Shown here: positions 28,379-37,679 of the stretch, one piece after another
Position numbering within the stretch: the stretch's first letter is position 1
Layout: each line of letters opens with the position of its first letter
DNA from: BD2-11 sp965221785
Lineage (GTDB): Bacteria > Gemmatimonadota > Gemmatimonadetes > Longimicrobiales > Gaopeijiaceae
Reading direction: 5' to 3'
DNA: 64,000 nt
NCBI GenBank assembly: GCA_965221785.1
Contig: CBDCSR010000003.1
Span: 1,426,001 to 1,490,000 of the forward strand
Translations under genes and position numbers: made by a program
Notes under the pieces: generated by a model
What the model saw: the letters and a program-made list of their open reading frames with translations, nothing else
What the model was told of the DNA's origin: nothing
Databases searched by the model: none

Positions 28379-29500
28379 ATGGTCAGGCCCGATGATCCCC
28401 GGGCGCGCGCCTGGGTCGAGGTCGACGCCGCGGCGTTGCGCGCAAATCTGGCGCACATCCGTGAAGCCGCCGGCGACACCGCCGCCGTCGTCCCGATGGT
28501 GAAGGCGAATGCGTACGGCCTGGGTGTGCGCGAGACGGTAGCGGTCCTGGAGACCGATAAGCCCGACGGCTACGGCGTAGCGACGGTGGAAGAGGGGCTG
28601 GAGGTACGGGCGCTCGGGGTGGGGCGCCCGGTGCTGGTGATGACCCCGCCCCCCGCTTCCTCCCTCCCCGCGGCCGTGGACGGCGGCCTGACCCTGTGTT
28701 TCTCCGACCTGGGCAGCCTGCGCACCCTGGCTGAGGAAGCCACCCGCCGCGGGCGCCGCGCCACCTTCCACATGGAAGTGGACACGGGGATGGGCAGGGC
28801 CGGCCTCGACTGGCGCGCGGCATCGTCCTGGGGAAGGCAGGTGGCGGTGCTGGCCGCTCACCCGCTCCGCTGGGGCGGATGCTACACCCACTTCCATTCG
28901 GCCGACGAGGCCGCCGGCACCATCGACCGGCAATGGGCGCGACTGCAGGAGGCCGTCGGCCACCTGCCTCTTCCCGCGGACGCGTGGGTTCACGCCTGCA
29001 ACTCCGCCGCCGTCCTGCGCCGCCCGCAGTACGCGGCCAGCGCGGTACGCCCCGGTATCTTCCTGTACGGCGGAGCATCCGCTCCCGACCTGCCGCGACC
29101 CGCCCCGGTGGCGGCCGTGCGCGCCCGCATCACCCTGGTGCGCGATGTCCCCGCAGGCAGTTCCGTCGGCTACGGTGCCACCCACATCGCGCGCGGGCGA
29201 GAACGCTGGGCCACTGTCGCGATCGGGTACGGCGACGGCCTGCCGCGCGCTCTGGGAAACCGCGGACACGCGCTGGTGCGCGGGCGGCGGGTTCCGCTGG
29301 TCGGAAGGATCTCCATGGACGTGACGGTGGTAGAGATCTCGCGCGTCGGTGACGCGCGCGCCGGCGATATCGTTACATTTATCGGTTGCGACCGGGACGA
29401 GGAGATCACGGTCGAGGAGGTGGCGGACCGGGCCGGCACCATCAACTACGAGGTCCTCACCGGTCTGACCGGCCGACTTCCGCGGATCTGGCAAGCATGA
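28379..29500 (+). CDS. alr: Alanine racemase
   Basis: A 373-residue fold-type III PLP enzyme interconverting L- and D-alanine for peptidoglycan. VPMVKANAYGLG contains the PLP lysine (Lys42); the second catalytic base is Tyr265 in SVGYGATH; MEVDTGMGRAGLD, RPGIFLYGG and VGRISMDVTVVEI are further family signatures. ATG 28379 starts the domain directly; longer upstream readings cross the mazG promoter region and are not credible. Its stop overlaps the next ATG (ATGA), so the cytidine deaminase fusion gene is translationally coupled. Confidence 0.95.
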   Translation: MVRPDDPRARAWVEVDAAALRANLAHIREAAGDTAAVVPMVKANAYGLGVRETVAVLETDKPDGYGVATVEEGLEVRALGVGRPVLVMTPPPASSLPAAVDGGLTLCFSDLGSLRTLAEEATRRGRRATFHMEVDTGMGRAGLDWRAASSWGRQVAVLAAHPLRWGGCYTHFHSADEAAGTIDRQWARLQEAVGHLPLPADAWVHACNSAAVLRRPQYAASAVRPGIFLYGGASAPDLPRPAPVAAVRARITLVRDVPAGSSVGYGATHIARGRERWATVAIGYGDGLPRALGNRGHALVRGRRVPLVGRISMDVTVVEISRVGDARAGDIVTFIGCDRDEEITVEEVADRAGTINYEVLTGLTGRLPRIWQA

Positions 29501-31173
29501 CGGACGCTTTCGAGCCACTTCTCAAGCGAGCGCGCGCCGCGCGCGAGCGCGCCTATGCTCCCTATTCCGGGTTCCGGGTAGGTGCCGCGCTGGAGACGGC
29601 CGATGGCGCCGTCTTCTCGGGATGCAACGTGGAGAACGCTTCCTACGGCCTCACCCTGTGCGCCGAGCGCTCGGCGCTGGCCGCAGCCGTGGTTGGCGGT
29701 CACCGGTCGTTCACCCGAATCGCCCTCAGCACCTCGTCCGGGCCGCCAGCATCGCCCTGCGGACAGTGCCGGCAGGCCCTCGCCGAGTTCGCGCCCGAGC
29801 TCTCCGTCCGCTCCGAGTCACCCGAGGGGACGGCCGACTGGAACCTGGCAACGCTGCTGCCCGCGCCCTTCCGGCTGAACCGCGCGGCCCGCGCGTTCAC
29901 CGCGGTGGCCGTGCTCCTCGCCGGCGCCTGCGGGTACGAGACCCCCACCGCGGTGGAAGGGCTGACGTTCCCCGTCACCGTGGTGACTTCGGAGGTCCAT
30001 CTTTCCCACGACCAGTTCGCCCGCGGCGTTCAGGTGTTCGGTGGCTTCGGCCGGGCCTCGGACGTGGCCGTCCCGCTGGTCGCCACCGAGTTCGGCGAAG
30101 ATGGCCTGGAGGCGCGCACGCTGGTGCGATTCGGTCCCATCCCGCGCTCCGCCAGCATTCGCGACACCGCCGGCACCACGGTGACCGACCCGGACCTTAC
30201 GCTGGTCGGCGGGCGTGCGGTCCTCCGCTTCGATACCCTGGCGGCCCCCTCCGAACCCGTGACCTTGTCCGCATCGCTCATCCGCGAGCGCTGGCATCCG
30301 TCCTCCGCCACCTTCGTCCACGCCGTGGACACTCTCGGGGAACAGGTCCCCTGGGCTCACCCCGGCGGCGGGGACGCCACGCCGATCGCCACGGCGGTGT
30401 GGGATCCGGCGGAATCCGACTCCGCGTTCTTCCCGATCGATACCCTCACCATCAGGGCGTGGGACACCGCAGACGAAGCTCGCGGCATGCTGGTGCGAAT
30501 GGTCACCCCCGGAGCGCGCGTGAAGGTGCGTACGGCCAATCTGGTCATGGACGCGCTGCCGTCGATCCGATCGGACACGATGGTCACAACCGACACCTTT
30601 TCCGAACACCTGACCTTCATCTACGACCCGGTTCCCTCCCTGCCCGAGGGGGTGCTCCAGATCGGCGGCGCCCCCGCCTGGCGCACCGTCTTCGAAGTGC
30701 AGCTGCCGGCTTCGTTTCCCATTCGCAGCGAGACCTGCCCTTCGGGCGAGTGTACCCTTCCGCTCACCGCCGACGGCATTACTCAGGCGGCGCTGGTCCT
30801 GACCCCGGGGCCGACCGACGCTGCACTGCGCCCCACCGACACGCTATACGTCGACGCCCGCCCGATCCCCTCGCCCGAGTACCTGCCGCGCGCGCCTCTG
30901 GGAAACTCGATCCAGGTCCCGGTCCTGCAGGTGCCTCCGGAGATCTTCGCGGGCGATGAGGGGCGCGTGCTGGAGATACCGATCACCAACTTCGTCAAGG
31001 ACCTGGCACGGGGTGTCACCGAAGACAGCGTTCCGGCGCCCAATACGCTGGCGCTGCTGGCCGCCATCGAACCCCAGAGCTTCGAGCTGATGCGCTTCCT
31101 GGGACCCGACTCGAGTTCGCCGCCGCTGCTTCGCATCCTCGTGAGCCAGCTCTCCGGGATGAGCATGAGATGA
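29497..31173 (+). CDS. Cytidine deaminase fused in frame to a lipoprotein-like secreted domain
   Basis: One uninterrupted 558-codon frame with two parts. Residues 1-126 are a complete cytidine deaminase: YAPYSGFRVGAAL, zinc ligands Cys55 (CAERSAL, catalytic Glu57), Cys88 and Cys91 (PCGQC), ending at LLPAPF where Cdd proteins normally stop. At codon 127, with no stop, a perfect lipoprotein signal peptide begins: LNRAARAFTAVAVLLAGAC, lipidation Cys145. A 410-residue beta-rich region of unknown family follows. Either this is a true fusion with a membrane segment in the middle, or the lipoprotein is a separate gene starting at CTG 29875, or its ATG has mutated. The ATG overlaps the alr stop; the barrel protein follows with overlap. 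Confidence 0.7.
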   Translation: MTDAFEPLLKRARAARERAYAPYSGFRVGAALETADGAVFSGCNVENASYGLTLCAERSALAAAVVGGHRSFTRIALSTSSGPPASPCGQCRQALAEFAPELSVRSESPEGTADWNLATLLPAPFRLNRAARAFTAVAVLLAGACGYETPTAVEGLTFPVTVVTSEVHLSHDQFARGVQVFGGFGRASDVAVPLVATEFGEDGLEARTLVRFGPIPRSASIRDTAGTTVTDPDLTLVGGRAVLRFDTLAAPSEPVTLSASLIRERWHPSSATFVHAVDTLGEQVPWAHPGGGDATPIATAVWDPAESDSAFFPIDTLTIRAWDTADEARGMLVRMVTPGARVKVRTANLVMDALPSIRSDTMVTTDTFSEHLTFIYDPVPSLPEGVLQIGGAPAWRTVFEVQLPASFPIRSETCPSGECTLPLTADGITQAALVLTPGPTDAALRPTDTLYVDARPIPSPEYLPRAPLGNSIQVPVLQVPPEIFAGDEGRVLEIPITNFVKDLARGVTEDSVPAPNTLALLAAIEPQSFELMRFLGPDSSSPPLLRILVSQLSGMSMR

Positions 31174-32393
31174 TGAACGCCCGCGCCCGTTCGCGCGTCG
31201 CCGCCCGTGTAGCTGCCACCGGCCTCTTCATGGCCGTCACCCTCGCGCTCCTCGCCTTCGCCGTGCCCCGGCCGCTCGCCGCCCAGTCGCTCATCGGCAG
31301 CCAGGGCCTGGGCATTCCCCTGGAGGCGCTCGACGGGCGTTCGCGCGCGCTCGGCTCGGTCGGGGTCGGTCTCTTCGGCGGCGCCGTGCTCCCCACGGAC
31401 CCGGCCCGCGCCAGCCGGATCACCGTCCCCAGCATCTCCGTCACCATCCAGCCCAGCCGCGGCGCGGCGGCCGTCGGCGACCAGAGCGTCCCGATCGAAG
31501 GCACACGCTTTCCCCTGCTGGCGTTGTCCTATCCGGTGCGGAACTACGGGGTCGCCACCCTGTCCTACGGGGGCCTCCTGGAACAGAACTGGAAGGCCGA
31601 ACGAACCCTTCGCGTTGCCCGGGAGCAGGACTCGATCGATGTAGCCGACACCTACGAGTCCGATGGCAGCGTGGGTGCGGCCCGCATCGGCTTCGCGCGC
31701 GCCCTGTCCGGAGGTTTTTCGGTCGCGGCCACCCTCGGCTTCCACACGGGGACCCAGGTGCGGAGCTTTTCGCGCATCATCGGCGTCGTCGAGGATGAGG
31801 AACAGGAGACCGGCGACCGCTTTCGGGAGCGCGGACGCTGGGAAATGACGGGCACGACCTTCGGGCTCGGAGCCATGTGGGATTTCCGGGACTTCCTGCG
31901 CATCTCCGGCAGCCTGACCTGGTCCGGCGACCTGCGAGCGACCCCCGTGGGCCAGACCGAGGGCGGGGAAGCCCGCTTCGACCTGCCCACGGAAATCCGC
32001 ATCGGAGCGAGCGCGATGCTCACGCCCGTCGTGGCCGCCACCGTCGGCTTCGGGCGCTCCAACTGGACGCCGGCCGAATCGGGTGCGGGCGCGGCTGCCC
32101 GCGGCGCCGTCACCTCCTTCGGAGGCGGGTTCGAGTGGTCGGGGATGAGCCTGTTCGGGCGCAGCCTCCCCGCCCGGGTCGGCTACCGCCGCGCCGGGCT
32201 GCCCTTTTCCATCGACGTCTCGACCCCGACCGAGAGCGGATTCGCGGCCGGCTTCGGCTGGAACCTGCTCGAGACCGAAGACCTCGTCATCGCCGCCTTC
32301 GACTTTTCGTACGAGAGGGGCACCCGCGCGACGGACTCGATCTCGGAGTCCTTCTCGCGCTACACGTTTTCCTTCCGGGCATCGAGTTTCTAG
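31170..32393 (+). CDS. Outer-membrane beta-barrel protein, unassigned family
   Basis: A 407-residue protein with a long signal peptide ending in PLAAQS. The mature part is a run of amphipathic strands with alternating aromatics (NYGVATLSYGGLLEQNW, FSVAATLGFHTGTQV, LRISGSLTWSGDL) and closes with FSRYTFSFRASSF, a C-terminal phenylalanine of the kind recognised by the BAM complex. The pattern resembles FadL- or PorV-like barrels, but I cannot name the family. It overlaps the preceding deaminase-lipoprotein frame by 4 bases, so the secreted domain there and this barrel may work together. Its stop shares one base with miaB. Confidence 0.7.
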   Translation: MMNARARSRVAARVAATGLFMAVTLALLAFAVPRPLAAQSLIGSQGLGIPLEALDGRSRALGSVGVGLFGGAVLPTDPARASRITVPSISVTIQPSRGAAAVGDQSVPIEGTRFPLLALSYPVRNYGVATLSYGGLLEQNWKAERTLRVAREQDSIDVADTYESDGSVGAARIGFARALSGGFSVAATLGFHTGTQVRSFSRIIGVVEDEEQETGDRFRERGRWEMTGTTFGLGAMWDFRDFLRISGSLTWSGDLRATPVGQTEGGEARFDLPTEIRIGASAMLTPVVAATVGFGRSNWTPAESGAGAAARGAVTSFGGGFEWSGMSLFGRSLPARVGYRRAGLPFSIDVSTPTESGFAAGFGWNLLETEDLVIAAFDFSYERGTRATDSISESFSRYTFSFRASSF

Positions 32394-33793
32394 TGGGTGC
32401 CAGGGCCCAGACCGCCCGGCCGGGGTCCGGTTCCGCCGTCCGGCTGCCGGTGGCCGCCCCCAGACGCGTCTACATCGAGACCTACGGCTGCCAGATGAAC
32501 ATCAGCGACGGCGAGCTGATGGCCGGAGTCCTCGAGCAGAGGGGCTATGCCGTGGCCGAAACCCCGGGGCAGGCCGACGTGATTCTGGTGAACACCTGCG
32601 CCATCCGCGAGCACGCGGAACGGCGCGTCCTCGGCCGGGTGTCGCAGCTGAACGGCCTGAAGCGCGACAACCCGGATCTCGTGATCGGCGTCACCGGCTG
32701 CATGGCCCAGCGCATGGGCGACACACTGCTGGAACAGGCCCCCTACGTCGACCTGGTGATGGGCCCCGACGGATACCGCGAACTGCCCGAGCGGCTCGAT
32801 GCCCTCTCCGAGCCCGGACGGCGCCTCTCGGTCCTCTCCCTGGACCCGGCCGAGAACTACGAAGGCCTCGAACAGCGTCGCACCTCGCGCATCTCGGCGT
32901 GGGTTCCGATCCAGCGCGGGTGCGATCACCGCTGCACCTTCTGCATCGTCCCCTACGTCCGGGGACCCGAGAAGAACCGCCGGCCCGAGGAGGTCCTGGC
33001 GGAGATCCGGGGCATCGCCGCCACCGGCGTAACGGAGGTCACCCTGCTGGGACAGACCGTGAACTCCTACGCCCGCGGGGACTGGAGTTTCGCCCGCCTG
33101 CTCGAGGGCGTGGCCCGCATCCCCGGCATCCGCCGCGTGCGCTTCACCTCGCCGCACCCGAACGACGTCACTCCGGACCTGGTGGAGGTCATGGCCTCCG
33201 AGCCCGCAGTGTGCGAGCAGTTGCATCTGCCCGTGCAGTCCGGGAACAACCGCACCCTGAAGCGCATGCTGCGCCGCTACTCGGTGGAGAGCTTCCTCGA
33301 CCGGGTGGAGATGGTGCGCGAGGCGATCCCCGACATCGCCCTGTCCACCGATGTCATCTGCGCCTTCCCGGGCGAGACCCGCAGCGACTTCGAGGACACT
33401 CTGGATCTCTTGCGCACGGTTCGCTTCGACGACGTCTACACCTACCGTTACTCGCCCCGCGAGGGCACCCCCGCGACCCGCATGCCGGCGGACTGGTTCA
33501 TCGAGGACGGCGAGGCGGCGGCCCGCCTGCGCGAGCTGATCGAGGTGGCCCGTTCCATCCAGACCGCGATCAACCGCTCGGAGGTGGGGCGGGTCGAGGA
33601 GGTGCTGGTGGAAAAGGAGGCCCGGGGGCCGGGGCAGATGCTGGGCCGCACCCGGCGCGGCAAGGTGGTCGCTTTCGCCGCGCCCACGAGCCTCGAGGGG
33701 GCGTACGCGACCGTTGAGCTCACCGGCACCAGCGGCGCCACATTCACGGGCCGCCGACTGGCCAATGGATCCCAGCCTCCGGAGCCGACTTGA
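32393..33793 (+). CDS. miaB: tRNA-2-methylthio-N6-dimethylallyladenosine synthase MiaB
   Basis: A 466-residue radical-SAM methylthiotransferase acting on A37 of tRNAs that read UNN codons. The N-terminal domain has YIETYGCQMNISDGE, NTCAIREHAE and GVTGCMAQR, whose three cysteines hold the auxiliary cluster. The radical-SAM motif is Cys177, Cys181 and Cys184 (CDHRCTFC), followed by IVPYVRGPEKNRRPEE, which separates MiaB from MtaB and RimO. A TRAM domain ends the protein. GTG 32393 overlaps the previous stop by one base; the long reading upstream of it is antisense-like shadow of the barrel gene. Its stop overlaps the next TTG. Confidence 0.95.
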   Translation: MGARAQTARPGSGSAVRLPVAAPRRVYIETYGCQMNISDGELMAGVLEQRGYAVAETPGQADVILVNTCAIREHAERRVLGRVSQLNGLKRDNPDLVIGVTGCMAQRMGDTLLEQAPYVDLVMGPDGYRELPERLDALSEPGRRLSVLSLDPAENYEGLEQRRTSRISAWVPIQRGCDHRCTFCIVPYVRGPEKNRRPEEVLAEIRGIAATGVTEVTLLGQTVNSYARGDWSFARLLEGVARIPGIRRVRFTSPHPNDVTPDLVEVMASEPAVCEQLHLPVQSGNNRTLKRMLRRYSVESFLDRVEMVREAIPDIALSTDVICAFPGETRSDFEDTLDLLRTVRFDDVYTYRYSPREGTPATRMPADWFIEDGEAAARLRELIEVARSIQTAINRSEVGRVEEVLVEKEARGPGQMLGRTRRGKVVAFAAPTSLEGAYATVELTGTSGATFTGRRLANGSQPPEPT

Positions 33794-34110
33794 GCAGATG
33801 GCTGGCGTTGACCGGCGTGGCGGCCTTCGTCGGGCTGGTGATCTGGTTTACCGTGCACAACGGCGACCAGCGCATCACCCTCGACCTCGGGTTCGTCCAG
33901 TTCTACCGGTTCCCGGTCACGATGGTGGCTTTTGCGGCGCTCCTGGTCGGCATGCTGGTGATGCTCCTGGCCGGTCTCCACACCGATCTCCGCGTGCGCA
34001 AGATCCTCCGTGACCGGCTCATCGAGGAGGCGCGCGCCGAGGGCGCTACGGACCTGACCCAGCGCGACCTTTTCGATGCGGAGGACGCGGAGGGCGGCGA
34101 GAATGCGTAA
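33790..34110 (+). CDS. LapA-like (DUF1049) inner-membrane protein
   Basis: A 106-residue protein starting at TTG 33790, overlapping the miaB stop by 4 bases. Two membrane spans (WLALTGVAAFVGLVIWFTVHN and VTMVAAFAALLVG-like) with a short hydrophilic loop between them, then a charged cytoplasmic coiled tail (RVRKILRDRLIEEARAE), match the LapA/DUF1049 layout. E. coli LapA (YciS) takes part in assembly of lipopolysaccharide transport and regulation proteins; the role here is not established. The TTG is the only start that includes the whole first span. Confidence 0.65.
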   Translation: MSRWLALTGVAAFVGLVIWFTVHNGDQRITLDLGFVQFYRFPVTMVAFAALLVGMLVMLLAGLHTDLRVRKILRDRLIEEARAEGATDLTQRDLFDAEDAEGGENA

Positions 34111-34239
34111 ATTGTGTGAAGTGCGTCATTTGGCCGAGGAGGTCAGCCGAACACCTGGATTCCGCCGGTAGCCTGGCTGGCCCTGGCCTTCGGGCTGGGG
34201 ACGGCCCTGGTTCATCTGTCGGCGTGGCTCACGCCGGCG

Positions 34240-36513
34240 GTGCTGGGCGGATCGTTGCTCGCTTGGCTCATATTCACATGGGAGCGCCCCGGGCCCGACG
34301 CTGACGCACCGCCGGGCCGGCTGGCCCGCACAGGCCGCCTCCGCCCGCAGCCCCTCCCGACCGGTCTCCTCCTGGCCCTGTGCGGCGGGCTGCTCCACGG
34401 CACGGCCTCGGTCGGGGCGCGCGCCCGCAGCTGCCAGCTCGCGATCCAGGACGGCGCGACCCTGGAGTTGCGCGGTTACTTCGAGGGCGTGCCCGGGGAG
34501 GGCGCGGCGCCTTTTATCGCCCGCTCGGGGCTGCCCGGGGGATGCCGTGCCCGGGTGCGCGCCGTGGTCCGCGACGATGTGTCCGTTCCGCCCGCCGCCG
34601 CGTCGCTGGTGATTCGCGGCCAGTGGCTGGCGCGCCCCCTGCGCCGGGGCATGCCCCCCGAATACGCGGGCACCCTGGTGGTGCGCGCGCTCGAGGTGGA
34701 CACCGGGGCGCCGGCGGTCCCGCTTGCCGTGCGCTTGCGGGCCATCGTGCGCGAACGCCTCGACGCGCTCTATCCGGCCCGCGCCGGCCTGGGCGAGGCG
34801 CTCATCCTGGCCCGCCGCGAGCGTCTGCCCCGCGAGGTCCGCGACCAGTGGGCGCGCGCCGGCATCGCCCACCTGCTCGCCATCTCCGGCTTCCACGTGG
34901 GGGTGATCGCCGCAATCCTCTACCTGCTCGCGCGCCGCATCGGGCTCGGTCCCGGCCGCGCGCCCATGGCGGCCGCGGGCGGCAGCTGGGCCTACGTGCT
35001 CGCCATCGGCTCCCCGGTGGCGGCCACCCGCGCGGCCTTCATCCTGGCTGCGCTGGCGGCGGGTCGCCTGCTCGGGCGCCGGGTCTCGGCGCTGGGCGCG
35101 CTTGCCACGGCCTTCATCGCCCTGCTGGCAGCCCGCCCGGACGCGATCGTCTCGGTGGCATTCCAGCTTTCCTTCGCGGGCGCGGCGGGTCTGGTCCTGC
35201 TCGCTCCCCCGGTGAGCCGGGTCCTGCGTACGCGTCGGCTTGCCCGCCTTCCGTCGGCGCTGCGCACCGGCCTCGCCTCGGGGATCGCCGCGACGGCCGC
35301 CACCTTCCCGCTGGTCGCCTGGCACTTCGGGTACTTTGCGACCGCCGGCATTCCGGTGACCCTGGTCGCCGGGCCGCTGGTCGCCGCCGCCATCCCGGGG
35401 ATGCTCCTCTCCATTCTTCTCTCCTTCATCTCGCTCCCCCTGGCGGGCATCTTCGCGGGAGGCGTCGACCTGTTTCTCCAGCTCGCCGGCGCCATCGTCG
35501 CGCTGGTGGTGGACATCCCCGGCGCTGCCGTCTGGACGCCGCGCTGGTGGATCGTCGCTGCCACCGCCGCCCTCGCCGTCTATTGGCTCGTCGCCCGAGG
35601 CCTCGCCCTGCGCCTCCGTCCCCGGGTGCGCGCGGCCGTGTTGGTCGCGTCCCTCGCGGCCGCGCTGGTGGCCTGGCCCATTCCCGCGCTCATCGGAAGC
35701 GGAGGGGCCATGGAGCTGGTCTTCCTGGACGTGGGCCAGGGCGACGCGGTGGCCATCCGCACCCCGGGCAGCCGATGGATCCTGGTGGACACCGGTCCAC
35801 GCTCGCGCACCTTCGACGCCGGCGAACGCATCGTCGTCCCCTACCTGAGAAGGCGAGGCGCCGCGCGCCTGGAGGCGCTCATCCTCACCCACCCGGACCT
35901 GGACCACATCGGCGGCGCCAACACGGTCCTGTCGGAACTCAACGTGGTGCGCGTCCTCGACCCCGGAGCCCCCGCTGCACGGCCCGCCTACGTGGCGGCC
36001 CTGGAGCGGGCTCAGGTCCGGGGCGCCACCTGGTTCGCCGCGCGCGCCGGGGACCGCGTCTCCGCGGACGGCGTCACCCTGGAAGTGCTGCATCCCGGAG
36101 GCGCTGCCGACTCCGTGGCCAGCGACGAGGCCAACGACCAGTCCGTGGTCCTGCTGCTGCACTACGGCGACTTCAGCGCGCTGCTCCCCGGGGACGCGCC
36201 CGCCGCGGTGGAAGAGGCGCTCCTGGCCGCGGGCCGCATTCCTGACCTCGACCTGCTGAAGGCCGGACACCACGGCAGCCTGACCTCGACCTCGTGGATG
36301 CTCCTCGAGTTCACGCAGCCCGAGTTGTCCGTCGTCTCGGCGGGCGCCCGCAACCGCTACGGGCATCCGCACCGAGTGGTGCTCGACCGCATTGAACGCG
36401 CCGGATCCGACGTTGCGCGCACCGACCTCCAGGGCGTCGTGCGCGTCCGCGCCTTCCCCACGGGGGACTTCACGCTCTCGGTGGAACGCTGCCCGGTGCT
36501 CCCGGCGTGTTAG
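34240..36513 (+). CDS. comEC: DNA internalization/competence protein ComEC (Rec2 type), N-terminus uncertain
   Basis: A 757-residue polytopic protein from GTG 34240. It contains the DUF4131 region, the Competence domain with HLLAISGFHVGVIAA and about ten spans, and a C-terminal metallo-beta-lactamase-like domain (VFLDVGQGDAVAI, LTHPDLDHIGGAN, GHHGSLTST). It forms the inner-membrane channel for single-stranded DNA uptake. The same frame is open back to 34120 and encodes a further ComEC-like span (VAWLALAFGLGTALVHL), preceded by AGGAGG at 34137-34142, but no ATG, GTG or TTG occurs there. So the true start may be non-canonical or mutated. FBPase follows after 96 bases. Confidence 0.85.
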   Translation: MLGGSLLAWLIFTWERPGPDADAPPGRLARTGRLRPQPLPTGLLLALCGGLLHGTASVGARARSCQLAIQDGATLELRGYFEGVPGEGAAPFIARSGLPGGCRARVRAVVRDDVSVPPAAASLVIRGQWLARPLRRGMPPEYAGTLVVRALEVDTGAPAVPLAVRLRAIVRERLDALYPARAGLGEALILARRERLPREVRDQWARAGIAHLLAISGFHVGVIAAILYLLARRIGLGPGRAPMAAAGGSWAYVLAIGSPVAATRAAFILAALAAGRLLGRRVSALGALATAFIALLAARPDAIVSVAFQLSFAGAAGLVLLAPPVSRVLRTRRLARLPSALRTGLASGIAATAATFPLVAWHFGYFATAGIPVTLVAGPLVAAAIPGMLLSILLSFISLPLAGIFAGGVDLFLQLAGAIVALVVDIPGAAVWTPRWWIVAATAALAVYWLVARGLALRLRPRVRAAVLVASLAAALVAWPIPALIGSGGAMELVFLDVGQGDAVAIRTPGSRWILVDTGPRSRTFDAGERIVVPYLRRRGAARLEALILTHPDLDHIGGANTVLSELNVVRVLDPGAPAARPAYVAALERAQVRGATWFAARAGDRVSADGVTLEVLHPGGAADSVASDEANDQSVVLLLHYGDFSALLPGDAPAAVEEALLAAGRIPDLDLLKAGHHGSLTSTSWMLLEFTQPELSVVSAGARNRYGHPHRVVLDRIERAGSDVARTDLQGVVRVRAFPTGDFTLSVERCPVLPAC

Positions 36514-36609
36514 CCATCGCCGCTGCGTCCCGGCTCTACCCCTGAGCCCCCGGTCGTGCGACATTGCCAGCCCGCACACCAGACACCCCTCACGCCCATC
36601 CCCCCACCC

Positions 36610-37644
36610 ATGCGCTCTCGCACGCTCGTGCCCACCCTCGGCGCGTTCCTCGAAAGCGAGGAGGCCGCTCCTTCCTCCGAACCCCCGGACTGGGTTCACG
36701 TGCTCACCGGCCTCGCCCGCGCAGGCACCCGCATCGCCCGGGTGGTGGCGCGCACCGGGCTGACCGGGACCCTGCCGCGCACCGGCGATCGCAACGTCCA
36801 CGGCGAAGCAGCAACGCGCATCGACAAGTACGCCCACAACGCGATCGTGGAGGAGGTCCGTGATGCCGAAGTGCTGTCCTGCATCATCTCCGAGGAGGCC
36901 GAAGACCTGATGGCGATCCCCTTCGAGCATCCCGAGGGCGGCTGCGTCCTCGCGGTGGATCCGCTCGACGGATCGTCCAACCTGGGGGTGAACGTGCCGG
37001 TGGGCACCATCTTCTCCCTGCTGCCGCGTACCCGGTCCGATGAAGCGCCCGGTTCCGGCTCCTCCCTCTCCGGCATTCTCCATCCCGGCCGCGACCAGAT
37101 CGCCGCGGGCTACATCCTCTACGGGGCAGCCACCGTGCTGGTCTACACCAGCGGGCGCGGCGTGCACGGCTTCATCCGCGACCCCGAAAGCGGCGAGTTC
37201 CTCCTCAACCGGCGCGGCATTCGCATGCCCTCGCCCTCCGCTCGGCACTACTCGACCAACGAGGCCTACACGCGCCGGTGGGATCCTCGCCAGCATGAAC
37301 TCGTACGCCATTTCAAGAAGCCTCCGCCAAGGGGAGCCAAGGGCTTCTCGGCGCGCTACATCGGCTCGCTGGTGGCGGATATCCACCGCACCCTGCTGGT
37401 GGGAGGACTCTTCATGTATCCCGCCTTCCGGGGGAAGCCGGAGGGGAAGCTGCGCCTGATGTACGAGGCGGCGCCCATGGCCCTGATCATGGAGCAGGCG
37501 GGAGGAAGGGCCACCAACGGCACCGAGGAGATCCTCGACATCCGTCCCCGGGACATTCACCAGCGCACTCCGCTCTTCGCGGGAACGCGGGAGTTGGTGG
37601 ATGTTGCCGCCTCCCACCTCGAAGGAGAGGCGGCGGGCTCATAG
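36610..37644 (+). CDS. fbp: Fructose-1,6-bisphosphatase, class I
   Basis: A 344-residue gluconeogenic phosphatase. Metal and phosphate motifs are intact: SEEAEDL near 97, DPLDGSSNLGVNVPVGTIFSLL starting at Asp117, and KLRLMYEAAPMALIMEQAGG near 280; the typical DIHQRTPLFAGT is close to the C-terminus. ATG 36610 is preferred to an in-frame GTG at 36556, which would add a low-complexity proline-rich leader. No Shine-Dalgarno sequence is visible. It faces the minus-strand leucine-rich-repeat gene with a 35-base gap and no clear terminator. Confidence 0.94.
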   Translation: MRSRTLVPTLGAFLESEEAAPSSEPPDWVHVLTGLARAGTRIARVVARTGLTGTLPRTGDRNVHGEAATRIDKYAHNAIVEEVRDAEVLSCIISEEAEDLMAIPFEHPEGGCVLAVDPLDGSSNLGVNVPVGTIFSLLPRTRSDEAPGSGSSLSGILHPGRDQIAAGYILYGAATVLVYTSGRGVHGFIRDPESGEFLLNRRGIRMPSPSARHYSTNEAYTRRWDPRQHELVRHFKKPPPRGAKGFSARYIGSLVADIHRTLLVGGLFMYPAFRGKPEGKLRLMYEAAPMALIMEQAGGRATNGTEEILDIRPRDIHQRTPLFAGTRELVDVAASHLEGEAAGS

Positions 37645-37679
37645 TCGTACTACCGGGGCGTGCGTCCGCCGGCAGCCTC

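Noticed and set aside
34116..34304. Small plus-strand open frame of 62 codons before comEC
   Set aside because: It overlaps, in another frame, the sequence that encodes the apparent ComEC first membrane span, and has no features of its own.
34126..37617. Very long minus-strand open frame (1163 codons) opposite comEC and fbp
   Set aside because: It is antisense to two well-supported genes, has low-complexity Arg/Gly/Pro/His composition and no recognisable domain; long antisense frames are expected in GC-rich DNA.
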